Positions 53,968 through 61,718 of a stretch of DNA of 64,000 nt are shown here, piece after piece. This stretch comes from Tuwongella immobilis. Its GTDB lineage: Bacteria; Planctomycetota; Planctomycetia; Gemmatales; Gemmataceae. The translations under genes were made by a program, and so were the position numbers. The stretch spans positions 6,052,920-6,116,919 of the forward strand of contig NZ_LR593887.1 in the NCBI RefSeq assembly GCF_901538355.1, read 5' to 3'. A model generated the notes under the pieces. It did not search any database and was not told the origin of the DNA. It saw only the letters and a list, made by a program, of their open reading frames with translations. The number at the start of each line of letters is the position of its first letter. Position 1 is the first letter of the stretch.

Positions 53968-54465
53968 GGCGGATCGAAATGGGGATGGTTGCGGGCACAG
54001 TACCGCATCCGATTCGACGTGTAAAGCAAGCGAATCCCGACACGCCAAATCGCACCATTCTAGACGGGAAAGCACCATCTTTTTTAGTCAGACTTTTCCC
54101 CTAAGCAGTGCTTACGCCGAATTCAACCGTTGAATCCCCCCTGAAACGCCCCCTGAAACACCCCCTGAAAATCGCTCGGAAATGCCCTCGGAAATGCCCA
54201 GAAATCGACCTGTCACCGAAATGCCATACCCCACCAGCAAGAGGCCAGAAGAGCGAATTTTGGGGAGACTGAAAGCCACAGAAATGATCGACATGAGCAT
54301 TCGCGGGAATGCGGGCATCGACGCGCACGGCGGCTGAAGTCGACTGGGCAACGCGGATCGAATGATCGAAGGCGTTAGTTGAGGATGGGCTATCTTGGAT
54401 CTCCCCAGGTTTGAGAGACGGCGAGTTAAGCGTGTACACTCACAAACTGGGGAATACTCTTGGTA
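53968..54465. other. Region upstream of the relaxase gene
   Basis: 500 bp without a supportable gene. Contains the direct and inverted repeats described at 54121-54210. Confidence 0.5.
54121..54210. repeat. Candidate oriT or iteron region
   Basis: A perfect inverted repeat ATTCAAC-C-GTTGAAT (54121-54135) is followed by short direct repeats: CCCCCTGAAA three times at 12-13 bp spacing, then CTCGGAAATG twice. It sits about 150 bp upstream of the MobF relaxase gene, where oriT or an iteron origin would be expected. The nick site cannot be placed. Confidence 0.5.
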
Positions 54466-54551
54466 AAAGTCGACGGTCGTATCCGTGTGAATTTAAGTTC
54501 CAGGCGGTTCGTCTGGTCATCGAACAGAATTACTCCGTTGCCGAATTGGCT
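54466..54551 (+). pseudogene. Fragment of an IS3-family orfA
   Basis: Reads GKSRRSYPCEFKFQAVRLVI then EQNYSVAELA and stops, matching the N terminus of IS3-type OrfA (the EFKxxAVRLV...YSVAExA signature). Homology ends at ~54551, where a truncated membrane-protein gene begins on the other strand. It is different from the other two IS3 copies in the window. Confidence 0.7.
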
Positions 54552-54892
54552 CATTGATGGAACAGGAAGCAGAAGGTCAACAGCCACACGACGAACCCGC
54601 CCGTGGCCGAGATGACGAACCCCTGCCATCCCTTCGACTTCGCAGTGATACCGCCTGCGAACGTCCAGCTCCCGAATCCTGACGACAGCGGAAGGCACCA
54701 CAGCAGGATGACACGCTGGTCCGCCGTCAGATCGCCTTTCGAGAATCCCCAGCCTCCCATCCCGACGGCGATCAACAGCAGGAAACAGCCGAGGTAAAAG
54801 AACGGCGGCTCTATCGGCGCATCGCTTGCCTTCGAGGATTCGTCGGTATCGAAGCCGTGGGTCGGGAGATCGAGCTTCACAAAGCCGTCATG
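54551..54892 (-). pseudogene. Truncated small membrane protein
   Basis: About 109 codons visible (nominal GTG at 54880, no ribosome site). There are three hydrophobic segments: FFYLGCFLLLIAVGMGGWGF, VILLWCLPLSSGFGSWTFAG, and GFVISATGGFVVWLLTFCFL. The frame stays open into the IS end, so the true 5' part was removed by the IS. Function unknown. Confidence 0.55.
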
Positions 54893-54960
54893 GAATGCTC
54901 CCCGAAAAGTGGTCCATGTGGTATGAGAGTCTTTGCCCCTGACGGTGAGGAGACGAACCG

Positions 54961-55236
54961 ATGCAGAAGCGACATACGCCGGAGCAGATTATCCAGAAGC
55001 TCAGGCTGGCCGAGAAGCTCCAGAGTGAGGGACAGACGATCGCTCAGGTGTGCCAACGCTTGGGGGGGAGCGAGCAGACCTTCCACCGCTGGCGCAACCA
55101 GTATGGCGGCATGAAAGCCGACGAGGCCAGGAGGCTCAAGGAACTCGAGGCTGAGAACGTCCGCCTGAAACGCTTGGTGGCGGACCTGGCTTTGGACAAG
55201 CAAATGCTCCAGGAGGTGGTCCGAAAAAAATCCTAA
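54961..55236 (+). CDS. IS3-family transposase OrfA
   Basis: 91 aa. Helix-turn-helix (RHTPEQIIQKLRLAEKLQSE, QVCQRLGGSEQTFHRWRNQY) and a leucine-zipper tail (LKELEAENVRLKRLVADLAL). It ends just after an A7 run where ribosomes can shift -1 to make the OrfAB transposase. Preceded by GAGGAG. The IS407-like subgroup is suggested by the QKRHTPEQIIxKL start. Confidence 0.92.
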   Translation: MQKRHTPEQIIQKLRLAEKLQSEGQTIAQVCQRLGGSEQTFHRWRNQYGGMKADEARRLKELEAENVRLKRLVADLALDKQMLQEVVRKKS

Positions 55237-55259
55237 CCGCCGCAGCCGGGCGTGCCATC

Positions 55260-56108
55260 GTGGCGGAACTGACCGCGACCTTCGACGTGTCCCAGCGGCG
55301 TGTCTGTAAGGTGGTCGGGCTGCACTGCGCGAGCATACGCCAGAGACCAGCCCCGAGGGAGGATGAGGCCAGGTTGGTGGAGGCGATGTTGGAGTTGGTC
55401 GGGCGGCATCCACGATACGGCTACCGCCGGATTTGGGTGCTTTTGGTGCGGTCCGGCTGGCGGGTCAACCGCAAGCGTGTGTCCCGGCTGTGGAAGGCTC
55501 AGGGCCTTCGTGTCCCCAGGAAAATAAGGAAAAAGACGCGGCTGGGACAGTCGGCCAACGGGTGCTCGCGGTACCGTGCGGTGGGCAAGGATCACGTCTG
55601 GTGCTGGGATTTTATCCACGACCGGACGACCTCGGGTTCGACGCTGAAGGTGCTGAGCGTGTTGGACGAGTACACTCGGGAATGCCTGGCTCTTGAGGTA
55701 GGCCGGTCGATGGGCAGCCGGGAGGTGATCGGAGTGCTGGCCGGGTTGGTCGAGGTTCGGGGAGCCCCAGGGCACATCCGCAGCGACAACGGGCCAGAGT
55801 TCATCGCCGGTGCAATCCGGGATTGGCTGGCCGGAGCGGGTGTGGAAACGCTCTACATCGAGCCAGGTTCGCCCTGGGAAAACGGCTACGCGGAGTCGTT
55901 CCACAGCCGAGTGAGAGACGAGTTTCTGGGTGTGGAGGAGTTCGCAAGCGTGACGGAAGCGAAGGTGCTTGCAGGGCAGTGGCGTCGAGAGTACAACCAC
56001 GAGCGCCCGCACAGCTCGCTGGGTTACAAGACGCCTGCGGAGTACGGGGAATTGTGTCCTCGCCACGACTCCGCTGCGCGATGCCGTGTCGAGGACACAA
56101 TTGAATGA
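55260..56108 (+). CDS. IS3-family transposase OrfB (DDE)
   Basis: 282 aa from the nominal ATG 55260; the physiological product is an OrfAB fusion by -1 frameshift at 55224-55230. The HTH_21 region is followed by the rve integrase core with catalytic residues in CWDFIHD, IRSDNGPEF and the E of SPWENGYAESFHSRVRDEFL. Intact, so the copy may be active. Confidence 0.93.
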   Translation: MAELTATFDVSQRRVCKVVGLHCASIRQRPAPREDEARLVEAMLELVGRHPRYGYRRIWVLLVRSGWRVNRKRVSRLWKAQGLRVPRKIRKKTRLGQSANGCSRYRAVGKDHVWCWDFIHDRTTSGSTLKVLSVLDEYTRECLALEVGRSMGSREVIGVLAGLVEVRGAPGHIRSDNGPEFIAGAIRDWLAGAGVETLYIEPGSPWENGYAESFHSRVRDEFLGVEEFASVTEAKVLAGQWRREYNHERPHSSLGYKTPAEYGELCPRHDSAARCRVEDTIE

Positions 56109-56151
56109 GTGGATCCGACTCTCACAGCGACTGGACCACTTTTTGGGGGCA

Positions 56152-56320
56152 TGTCATCCGCTTCTTCTACCTCCAACCGATGGACGGTCGCAGCATCGTG
56201 ACGAATACCAGGGCTGCTGTCGAATACTGCCTCGCGCATCCCCAATGGCGTCTAAGCATTCAGACGCACAAGGTGCTGGAAGTTCGATCAGCGAACTTCG
56301 AGTTCAGAACTCTCTCTTGA
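56152..56320 (+). pseudogene. queE: 3' relic of queE (7-carboxy-7-deazaguanine synthase)
   Basis: Directly after the IS right end, the frame encodes FFYLQPMDGRSIVTNTRAAV then EYCLAHPQWRLSIQTHKVLE. This is the highly conserved C terminus of long-type QueE, a radical-SAM enzyme of the preQ0 pathway. All of the SAM-binding part is missing, lost with the IS insertion. It ends at 56320, 104 bp upstream of dpdC. QueE makes the precursor used by DpdA, so this is evidence that the locus once encoded its own preQ0 synthesis. Confidence 0.8.
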
Positions 56321-56423
56321 CGAGCCATTTCCAATTCCCGAAACTGTTACTTAGGGATTGATGAAGTTATCTACAGTTTTGCTGTTTGAGTTGTTCAGCG
56401 AAACTGCTGTGAGCAGGAGATGT

Positions 56424-57368
56424 ATGGCTGAGATCAACCTGGTCGTGAGTTGTTCCAAACGAAAGACACGTGTGCCCCGTCCTTCGTTACGGCTCCGCAC
56501 AGTCGGTCGGTCCCTCCCCATCGAGCAAAGGGCAAGCACATGGATCGGAAGTCTTGAACAACATGCCAGTGAACGAATTCCCGCTTGCAAGCTTTACTGC
56601 GGTGAGCACTGGCACACGGTTCTGTCGATTCTGAATGTTTCTTCCAAGTTCCGTCAAGAAATCCGCGTTTGGGTCTGTTCTGCAGGCTACGGCCTGGTCC
56701 CGATAGATGCGTTGCTTTCACCGTATTCAGCAACCTTCACGCCGGGGGATGAAGACGCTGTTTGTGATGGCGCTGAAGTACGGGTATCGCTTCCGGCTTG
56801 GTGGGCCTCGGTTGCTTCCTACAATAGGATTCATGGAGGCCCGAGAACGATTGCCGATCTCGCAAGTAGAAACCCGGACGATTTTCTACTTGTGGCTTTG
56901 CCCCATATGTACCTGACTGCTGTGGCAGATGACCTTCGGGCAACGGTCAAAGCGGTGCAAACCACAGAGCGATTTGCGGTTCTTTCTGTGGGTGGAACTG
57001 CTCCGTCGGAAGTTGAGCCTTACGTCCTCCCAGCGGAAGCTCGCCTTCAGAGAGTAACTGGAGGAACGCTTAGCGCGTTGAACGCCCGTCTCGCTCGCTT
57101 GTTAATCACCGAACTTGGCAGAAAGCCCCTAACATTTGCCCGGTGTAAAAAGATGCTTAGCGATTCGCTGGAGTTCGCACCTAAAGTTAATGCTCCTGCC
57201 AGGCAGAAACTGACTGACGACGAAGTGAAGATTGCCATTCTTCGGTTCTTAAAAACCGACCGGGAGGCTTCCCCTACCCGACTTCTCCGGCAACTCCGCG
57301 ACTCTGGTCAGGCTTGCGAGCACACGCGTTTCGTATCGCTCTTCTGGCAGATTCGAGGGAGACGATAA
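56424..57368 (+). CDS. dpdC: DpdC-like protein (7-deazaguanine DNA modification)
   Basis: 314 aa. ATG 56424 is preceded by GCAGGAGATGT; an upstream ATG at 56358 has no ribosome site. The N terminus has INLVVSCSKRKTRVP, a SCSKxK-type motif of the YaaA/DUF328-like fold, followed by GEHWHTVLSILNVSSKFRQE, VWVCSAGYGLVPIDALLSPY and an Arg/Lys-rich C-terminal domain. In known dpd clusters DpdC converts inserted preQ0 to 7-amido-7-deazaguanine (dADG). The assignment rests on this motif and on position: its stop overlaps the dpdB start by one base. Confidence 0.7.
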   Translation: MAEINLVVSCSKRKTRVPRPSLRLRTVGRSLPIEQRASTWIGSLEQHASERIPACKLYCGEHWHTVLSILNVSSKFRQEIRVWVCSAGYGLVPIDALLSPYSATFTPGDEDAVCDGAEVRVSLPAWWASVASYNRIHGGPRTIADLASRNPDDFLLVALPHMYLTAVADDLRATVKAVQTTERFAVLSVGGTAPSEVEPYVLPAEARLQRVTGGTLSALNARLARLLITELGRKPLTFARCKKMLSDSLEFAPKVNAPARQKLTDDEVKIAILRFLKTDREASPTRLLRQLRDSGQACEHTRFVSLFWQIRGRR

Positions 57369-58498
57369 TGGCCACTTCAAAGATGTACATCAGCCGCCGA
57401 GCGCTGCGACTCCAGCAGGATGACGCACACCCACTGTACGTGTTTAGTCTTACCGGCGAAGAATTGCTCGCAATTGCGGACGTGTCCCGCATCTCCCGTA
57501 GTGATGCTGGGAAGCTCATCGGGTACCAACGCCCCGAGGTGAAGCGTCATATCCAAGACATCGTGACGTACCTAAACGGCAACACTGTCCTTTTCCCGAA
57601 CTCCATAATTCTTGCCCTCTCTTCAGATGTTGATTTCACCCAGAGCCGTGGGCCGAACGTGGACGATGGTCTTGCCGCCGCAGGCACTCTCAAAATCCCT
57701 CTTCCGTCAGGCAAAGACAGCAAACCAGCTTGGATTGTGGACGGGCAACAACGAGCTATTGCACTGTCAAAGTGTAATCGTAAAGGGTTCCCGATTCCAA
57801 TAAATGCCTTCGTCGCCGACGAAGTTGAGCTTCAACGCGACCAGTTCCTCCGTGTAAACAACACACGGCCGCTACCTCGCGGCCTCATCACCGAACTGCT
57901 ACCCGAGATTACTACGATCTTGCCATCTAAGCTCGCAACCAAAAAATTGCCTTCTGCTGTATGTGATTTACTAAACCGTAAGCCAGACTCCCCTTTTCAC
58001 AGGCAGATCATCCGGGCCTCCAAATCGGATATGACGGAAGGTGTGATTACCGATACGGCTATCGTGCAAATGGTTGAAGAGAGTCTGACTTCCACGTCTG
58101 GTTGTCTCTTTCCCTATCGGGACTTCACTACTTCCGAAACTGACTTTGATGGGATCATAACGGTTTTGATCACCTTCTGGTCGGCAGTCAAGAACGTGTT
58201 TCCCGACGCATGGGGGAAGCCGCCAAGCAAGAGCAGACTGATGCACGGGGCTGGTATCCGCTCGGTCGGTCGCCTCATGGACCACGTGATGGCCGGAATC
58301 AACATCAAGCGGCCAAAGGCTCGTGAAGCGGTCGAGAAAGAATTGCGGCGAATCGTCCCTGTCTGCCGGTGGACCAGTGGAAACTGGGAGGGACTAAACG
58401 GCCTCGCATGGAACGACCTGCAGAACGTCCCCAAGCACATCCGGAGTTTATCGAATCTCCTGATCCGGACTTATGTACAGTCGAAAGGGACGGTCTGA
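57368..58498 (+). CDS. dpdB: DpdB-like DGQHR-domain protein, copy 1
   Basis: 376 aa. ATG 57368 overlaps the dpdC stop (TAATG), with GAGGGAGACG upstream. The signature WIVDGQQRAIALS (DGQQR at 125-129) identifies a DGQHR-domain protein, and NNTRPLPRGLITELLP follows. The fold is ParB/sulfiredoxin-like, with an ATP-using role. In known systems DpdB works with DpdA to insert preQ0 into DNA, probably by supplying energy or target access. It has about the same length and layout as the second copy at 59778 but is clearly diverged from it. Confidence 0.85.
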   Translation: MATSKMYISRRALRLQQDDAHPLYVFSLTGEELLAIADVSRISRSDAGKLIGYQRPEVKRHIQDIVTYLNGNTVLFPNSIILALSSDVDFTQSRGPNVDDGLAAAGTLKIPLPSGKDSKPAWIVDGQQRAIALSKCNRKGFPIPINAFVADEVELQRDQFLRVNNTRPLPRGLITELLPEITTILPSKLATKKLPSAVCDLLNRKPDSPFHRQIIRASKSDMTEGVITDTAIVQMVEESLTSTSGCLFPYRDFTTSETDFDGIITVLITFWSAVKNVFPDAWGKPPSKSRLMHGAGIRSVGRLMDHVMAGINIKRPKAREAVEKELRRIVPVCRWTSGNWEGLNGLAWNDLQNVPKHIRSLSNLLIRTYVQSKGTV

Positions 58499-58499
58499 T

Positions 58500-59762
58500 A
58501 TGAAGTTCTTCTTCCCCGACGCTCAGGATTTGGTCGATCCGAGCTTTGGCTTCGTAACCGAGAAGCGATCCGAGAGTCGCCTTCGTCACCGGGATGACCA
58601 ATACGCACACGAAGTATTTTCCTCGCCGCCCTATGACGGGATGCTGATTTCCAAAGCAATCGTTGATGGTCACAGCGGTGGTGGTGGGCGGTACACGTTG
58701 GCACAACGCCAAAGGCTTCTAAGGTGCGGTGCGAGGGAGTTCTTACGGCTTCCAGACAACTTGAAGTCAATGGGTGACTGCGGAGCATTCTCCTACGTCC
58801 AAGAGAAGACCCCACCCGTCACGGTCGATGAAGTAATCGACTTTTACGAGGCATGCGGTGTTGATTACGGCGTGTCGGTTGACCACATCATTTTGGCCTT
58901 CCAGGCAGACATTGATGGGGTATCCAAGGGTAAAGAATCAGTTCCGAAAGAATGGCTGGAGCGGCAGACAATAACACTGGAACTTGCCGAAAAATTCCTA
59001 AAGAGGCACAACGCTCGCCACTGCCGGTTCATACCAGTTGGCGTCGCTCAAGGTTGGAGCCCCAAATCGTACGCCGATAGCGTCTCGGAACTTCAAAATA
59101 TGGGATACACAAAAATCGGCATGGGCGGAATGGTTCCGCTCAAGAGCCACGAAATCGTGTCTGTCTTGGAGAGCGTGTCCGAGGTACGGGCGAAACAGAC
59201 AGAACTGCACCTGTTCGGGGTCACGCGACTTGACTACCTTGGCGATTTCGCAGTCAACGGTGTCATGAGTTTCGACAGCACCTCGCCGCTCCGTCAAGCA
59301 TTCAAAGATGATCGGGACAACTACTATACGACGACTCGAACCTACACGGCAGTGAAAGTACCTCAGGTTCAAGGAAACGCCAAGCTTCAGACTCGGATTG
59401 TGTCTGGTGAAGTGAAACAACCAGAGGCGCGCCGCTTGGAACGGGCCTGCTTCGATGGGCTTCTTCAATACGATCGGACAGGAAAAGGGCTTGAAAGCGT
59501 CCTCAGGCACCTTCGCGAGTACGAACTCATCCACGACGCGAAACGTGATCACACGGACGTTTATCGCGAGACATTGAGTGACCGCCCATGGGAGAAGTGC
59601 CCCTGCGAAGTGTGCCGGGCACTTGGCATACACGTCGTGATTTTTCGCGGGGCGGAACGAAATCGCCGTCGCGGTTTTCACAACCTTTTTGTTACCTACC
59701 GCAAACTCGGGGACGGTCTTGCCGCACGAGATGAAGCCAGACTGGCACAACGCCCATTCTGA
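58500..59762 (+). CDS. dpdA: DpdA, DNA-guanine transglycosylase (TGT-like)
   Basis: 420 aa. It starts MKFFFPDAQDLVDPSFGFVT, and GDCGAFSYV is at residues 92-100 with the catalytic-pocket Asp. Also seen are SVDHI (126-130), FIPVGVAQGWSPKSYADSVS and KIGMGGMVPL (the TGT QG and GG regions), TRLDYL near 242, and a C-terminal zinc site (C367, C369, C372, with H394 as the likely fourth ligand). DpdA exchanges guanine for preQ0 in DNA rather than tRNA. The start is 2 bp after the dpdB stop. The queuine TGT of tRNA is excluded by the family-specific N terminus and the operon. Confidence 0.93.
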   Translation: MKFFFPDAQDLVDPSFGFVTEKRSESRLRHRDDQYAHEVFSSPPYDGMLISKAIVDGHSGGGGRYTLAQRQRLLRCGAREFLRLPDNLKSMGDCGAFSYVQEKTPPVTVDEVIDFYEACGVDYGVSVDHIILAFQADIDGVSKGKESVPKEWLERQTITLELAEKFLKRHNARHCRFIPVGVAQGWSPKSYADSVSELQNMGYTKIGMGGMVPLKSHEIVSVLESVSEVRAKQTELHLFGVTRLDYLGDFAVNGVMSFDSTSPLRQAFKDDRDNYYTTTRTYTAVKVPQVQGNAKLQTRIVSGEVKQPEARRLERACFDGLLQYDRTGKGLESVLRHLREYELIHDAKRDHTDVYRETLSDRPWEKCPCEVCRALGIHVVIFRGAERNRRRGFHNLFVTYRKLGDGLAARDEARLAQRPF

Positions 59763-59777
59763 TAAGAAGGTGCCTCT

Positions 59778-60902
59778 ATGAAGAAAAAGTTGCTGCGATT
59801 GCCCGCTCTTGAGGTGCGTCAGGGGAAGGACCGCGTTCTCTACAGCTTTGCCGTGGATGGGAAGTTACTTTCTGATTTCACAACTGTTTCTCGCATCGCC
59901 CGAACGAACAACATAATTCAGGGCTACCAGCGTCCCGAGGTACTCTCGCACATTGGGGAAATACGTGCTTATATCGAGTCCACCAACCCGATGCTCCCGA
60001 ATGCGATCGTCGTTGCGTTCGATGACCGGGTGCGTTTTGAGTCTCTAGGAATGGGAGCACCATCGCAACCATATAGTCGCCTCGGCACCCTCTTCATTCC
60101 TGTCACTGATGGCGAGGATGATACAGACAAACCAGGCTGGATTGTGGACGGCCAGCAACGTGCTGCAGCGGTTCGTGAGGCTGAGATCGACCAGTTTCCC
60201 ATATGTGTCGTGGGGTTTATCGCAGCCACCGACACCGAGCAACGGGAGCAATTCATACTTGTAAATTCAACGAAGCCCTTACCAAAGGGGCTCGTTTACG
60301 AACTCCTCCCCGCAACGGAAACCAAACTCCCAACGCTGCTTCAACGGCGTCGGTTTCCGACGGTACTACTTGACCGACTCAATCTCGATAAGGACTCACC
60401 TCTTCGCGGTATGATCCGCACACCGACGGTGGTCAGTGGCCTCATTAAAGACAACTCGATCATCAAGATGCTGGAAAACAGCTTGTCGGACGGCCTACTG
60501 TTCCGCTTTCGCGGAGAAGAAGGAGAGGAAGGGGACCCAGAAGTGATGCTTCCACCTCTCAAAGAATTCTGGGCAGCGGTATCGGAAGTGTTCAAAAGCG
60601 CGTGGGGCCTTTCTCCCCGTCGCTCGAGGCTGATGCACGGTGCAGGTGTAATCAGCCTCGGATTTCTGATGGACGCAATCGCTGACCGCTATCGACGAAA
60701 CGGTTTACCTAGCCAAGAACAGTTTCGTGCGGACCTGCTTCCGCTTAAGGAAGTGTGCTGTTGGACCCACGGACACTGGGAGTTTGGTCCAGGAAACGTC
60801 CGCAAATGGAATGAAGTCCAGAACACACCTAAAGATATCCAAATGCTCGCGAGTTACTTGTTGGTACAGTACCGGCAGAAGGTGTGGAACGCAGAAACAT
60901 GA
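59778..60902 (+). CDS. dpdB: DpdB-like DGQHR-domain protein, copy 2
   Basis: 374 aa, 15 bp after dpdA, with AAGAAGG before the ATG. WIVDGQQRAAAVR has DGQQR at 124-128, and NSTKPLPKGLVYELLPATET follows. It shares with copy 1 the order of the early VSRI/A, GYQRPEV, DGQQR and LPKGLxxELLP motifs, but its N terminus and loops differ, so these are long-diverged paralogues rather than a fresh duplication. Possible roles: a heteromeric DpdB complex, or recognition of a second target. The last codons overlap the terminator. Confidence 0.8.
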   Translation: MKKKLLRLPALEVRQGKDRVLYSFAVDGKLLSDFTTVSRIARTNNIIQGYQRPEVLSHIGEIRAYIESTNPMLPNAIVVAFDDRVRFESLGMGAPSQPYSRLGTLFIPVTDGEDDTDKPGWIVDGQQRAAAVREAEIDQFPICVVGFIAATDTEQREQFILVNSTKPLPKGLVYELLPATETKLPTLLQRRRFPTVLLDRLNLDKDSPLRGMIRTPTVVSGLIKDNSIIKMLENSLSDGLLFRFRGEEGEEGDPEVMLPPLKEFWAAVSEVFKSAWGLSPRRSRLMHGAGVISLGFLMDAIADRYRRNGLPSQEQFRADLLPLKEVCCWTHGHWEFGPGNVRKWNEVQNTPKDIQMLASYLLVQYRQKVWNAET

Positions 60903-60943
60903 CAGGCATAATGCCTATCATGTTTCTGAATGGTTGTGTTTTT
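60892..60943 (+). terminator. Terminator of the dpd operon
   Basis: A long stem CAGAAACATGA / TCATGTTTCTG with inner AGGCA / TGCCT (one mismatch between), loop TAA. It is followed by TGGTTGTGTTTTT. It overlaps the dpdB2 stop codon, closing the operon. Confidence 0.8.
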
Positions 60944-61019
60944 GAGCAATTGCCTTGCCGGTCGAGCTGAAGTGGCCCCCAATTGCCATACCAAAATGTG
61001 CGAAACTTAAGCTAAACCG

Positions 61020-61291
61020 ATCAGTGACAGCTTATCTAACCTCCATGATACACTGATGCTGGTGTGGCGTATCCCAAGCCTTGGTGGATCCGCCGGTGGT
61101 TGTAGAACTCGAAGTATCTCCCGAGCCCCTCGGCCAACTCGGGAACGCTCGCGTAACAGCGTGGGGAGATATCCTCGTGCTTCACATTCCTCCAGAGCCG
61201 TTCGATGCACACGTTGTTCCGACTCAGTGTTGAACACCTCCAGCTCGCACTGTCGGCGGACACTCAATTTCTTGTGGTTCGGCTCGACCAA
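61020..61291 (-). pseudogene. IS3 orfB with internal deletion
   Basis: The beginning (LVEPNHKKLSVRRQCEL) is joined directly to the C-terminal part of OrfB (VCIERLWRNVKHEDISPRCY then LAEGLGRYFEFYNHRRIHQG), read in a second frame. The catalytic DDE core is absent. Confidence 0.75.
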
Positions 61292-61304
61292 CCCCCGGAG
61301 AATC

Positions 61305-61596
61305 TCAGGCGAGCCGCTCAGCTTTTTTTTTGATCCACTCCAGTTCCATCTTCAATCGGCCGATCTGTTCGAACAACTCCCCAGTTCCGGGGCCTTCGGA
61401 CTGCTCAGGCTTCGAAGCCCCGTTGGCGTATAACTCGCTAACTCCATCAAGAAGTTGCTTTTTCCAAGCGTGGATCATGGTCGGGTGGACACCAAATTGT
61501 CCGGCCAACTCGTTGACCGTCTTGTCCCCTCTCAGCGCCGCCAAAGCCACCTTTCGCCTTGAACTCGGCCGAGTGCCGCTGCCGCTTTTTCGCCAT
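61305..61596 (-). pseudogene. IS3 orfA with single-base frameshift
   Basis: ATG 61596 opens MAKKRQRHSAEFKAK, then an extra base near 61553 breaks the frame. The next part (VALAALRGDKTVNELAGQFG, ending EQIGRLKMELEWIKKK) is in a second frame. It ends at an A9 run, the normal orfA-orfB frameshift site. Confidence 0.8.
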
Positions 61597-61718
61597 CGAT
61601 TCCCCCTCATGGACCGCCGGATTTTGTAGCTTAGCCGGTGGTCCGATTTCTGGGGTCCATTATAGTCTCCAATGTGTTGGATATAGACGAATCAAAAAGC
61701 TGCGTATTCGACGATTTT

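Larger units (their letters stand above)
54896..56151 (+). mobile_element. Complete IS3-family insertion sequence
   Basis: About 1256 bp bounded by imperfect terminal inverted repeats (TGCTCCCCGAAAAGTGGTCC on the left; TGCCCCCAAAAAGTGGTCCA read inward from the right). Contains orfA and orfB in overlapping frames with an A7 slippery run at 55224-55230. No perfect target duplication is visible (GTCAT occurs near both ends but is offset), suggesting a deletion next to one end. Confidence 0.85.
60968..61664 (-). mobile_element. Deleted IS3-family element
   Basis: About 700 bp between related ends (TGAAGTGGCCCCCA on the left; TATAATGGACCCCA read inward from the right). Carries a frameshifted orfA and an orfB whose middle ~200 codons are missing. 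Non-autonomous but perhaps mobilisable if the ends are intact. It separates the dpd operon from the convergent DGQHR-HNH operon. Confidence 0.7.

Noticed and set aside
54101-54439. Minus-strand frame with FRG-type peptide repeats
   Set aside because: Only reflects the short CCCCCTGAAA DNA repeats. No ribosome site or homology.
57368-58498. DndB of a phosphorothioation system
   Set aside because: No dndA, C, D or E genes nearby. The operon contains dpdA and a DpdC-like gene instead.
58500-59762. tRNA queuine transglycosylase (tgt)
   Set aside because: Length and motifs are TGT-like, but the N terminus (FFFPDAQDLVDPSF) and the flanking DGQHR and DpdC-like genes point to the DNA-specific DpdA.
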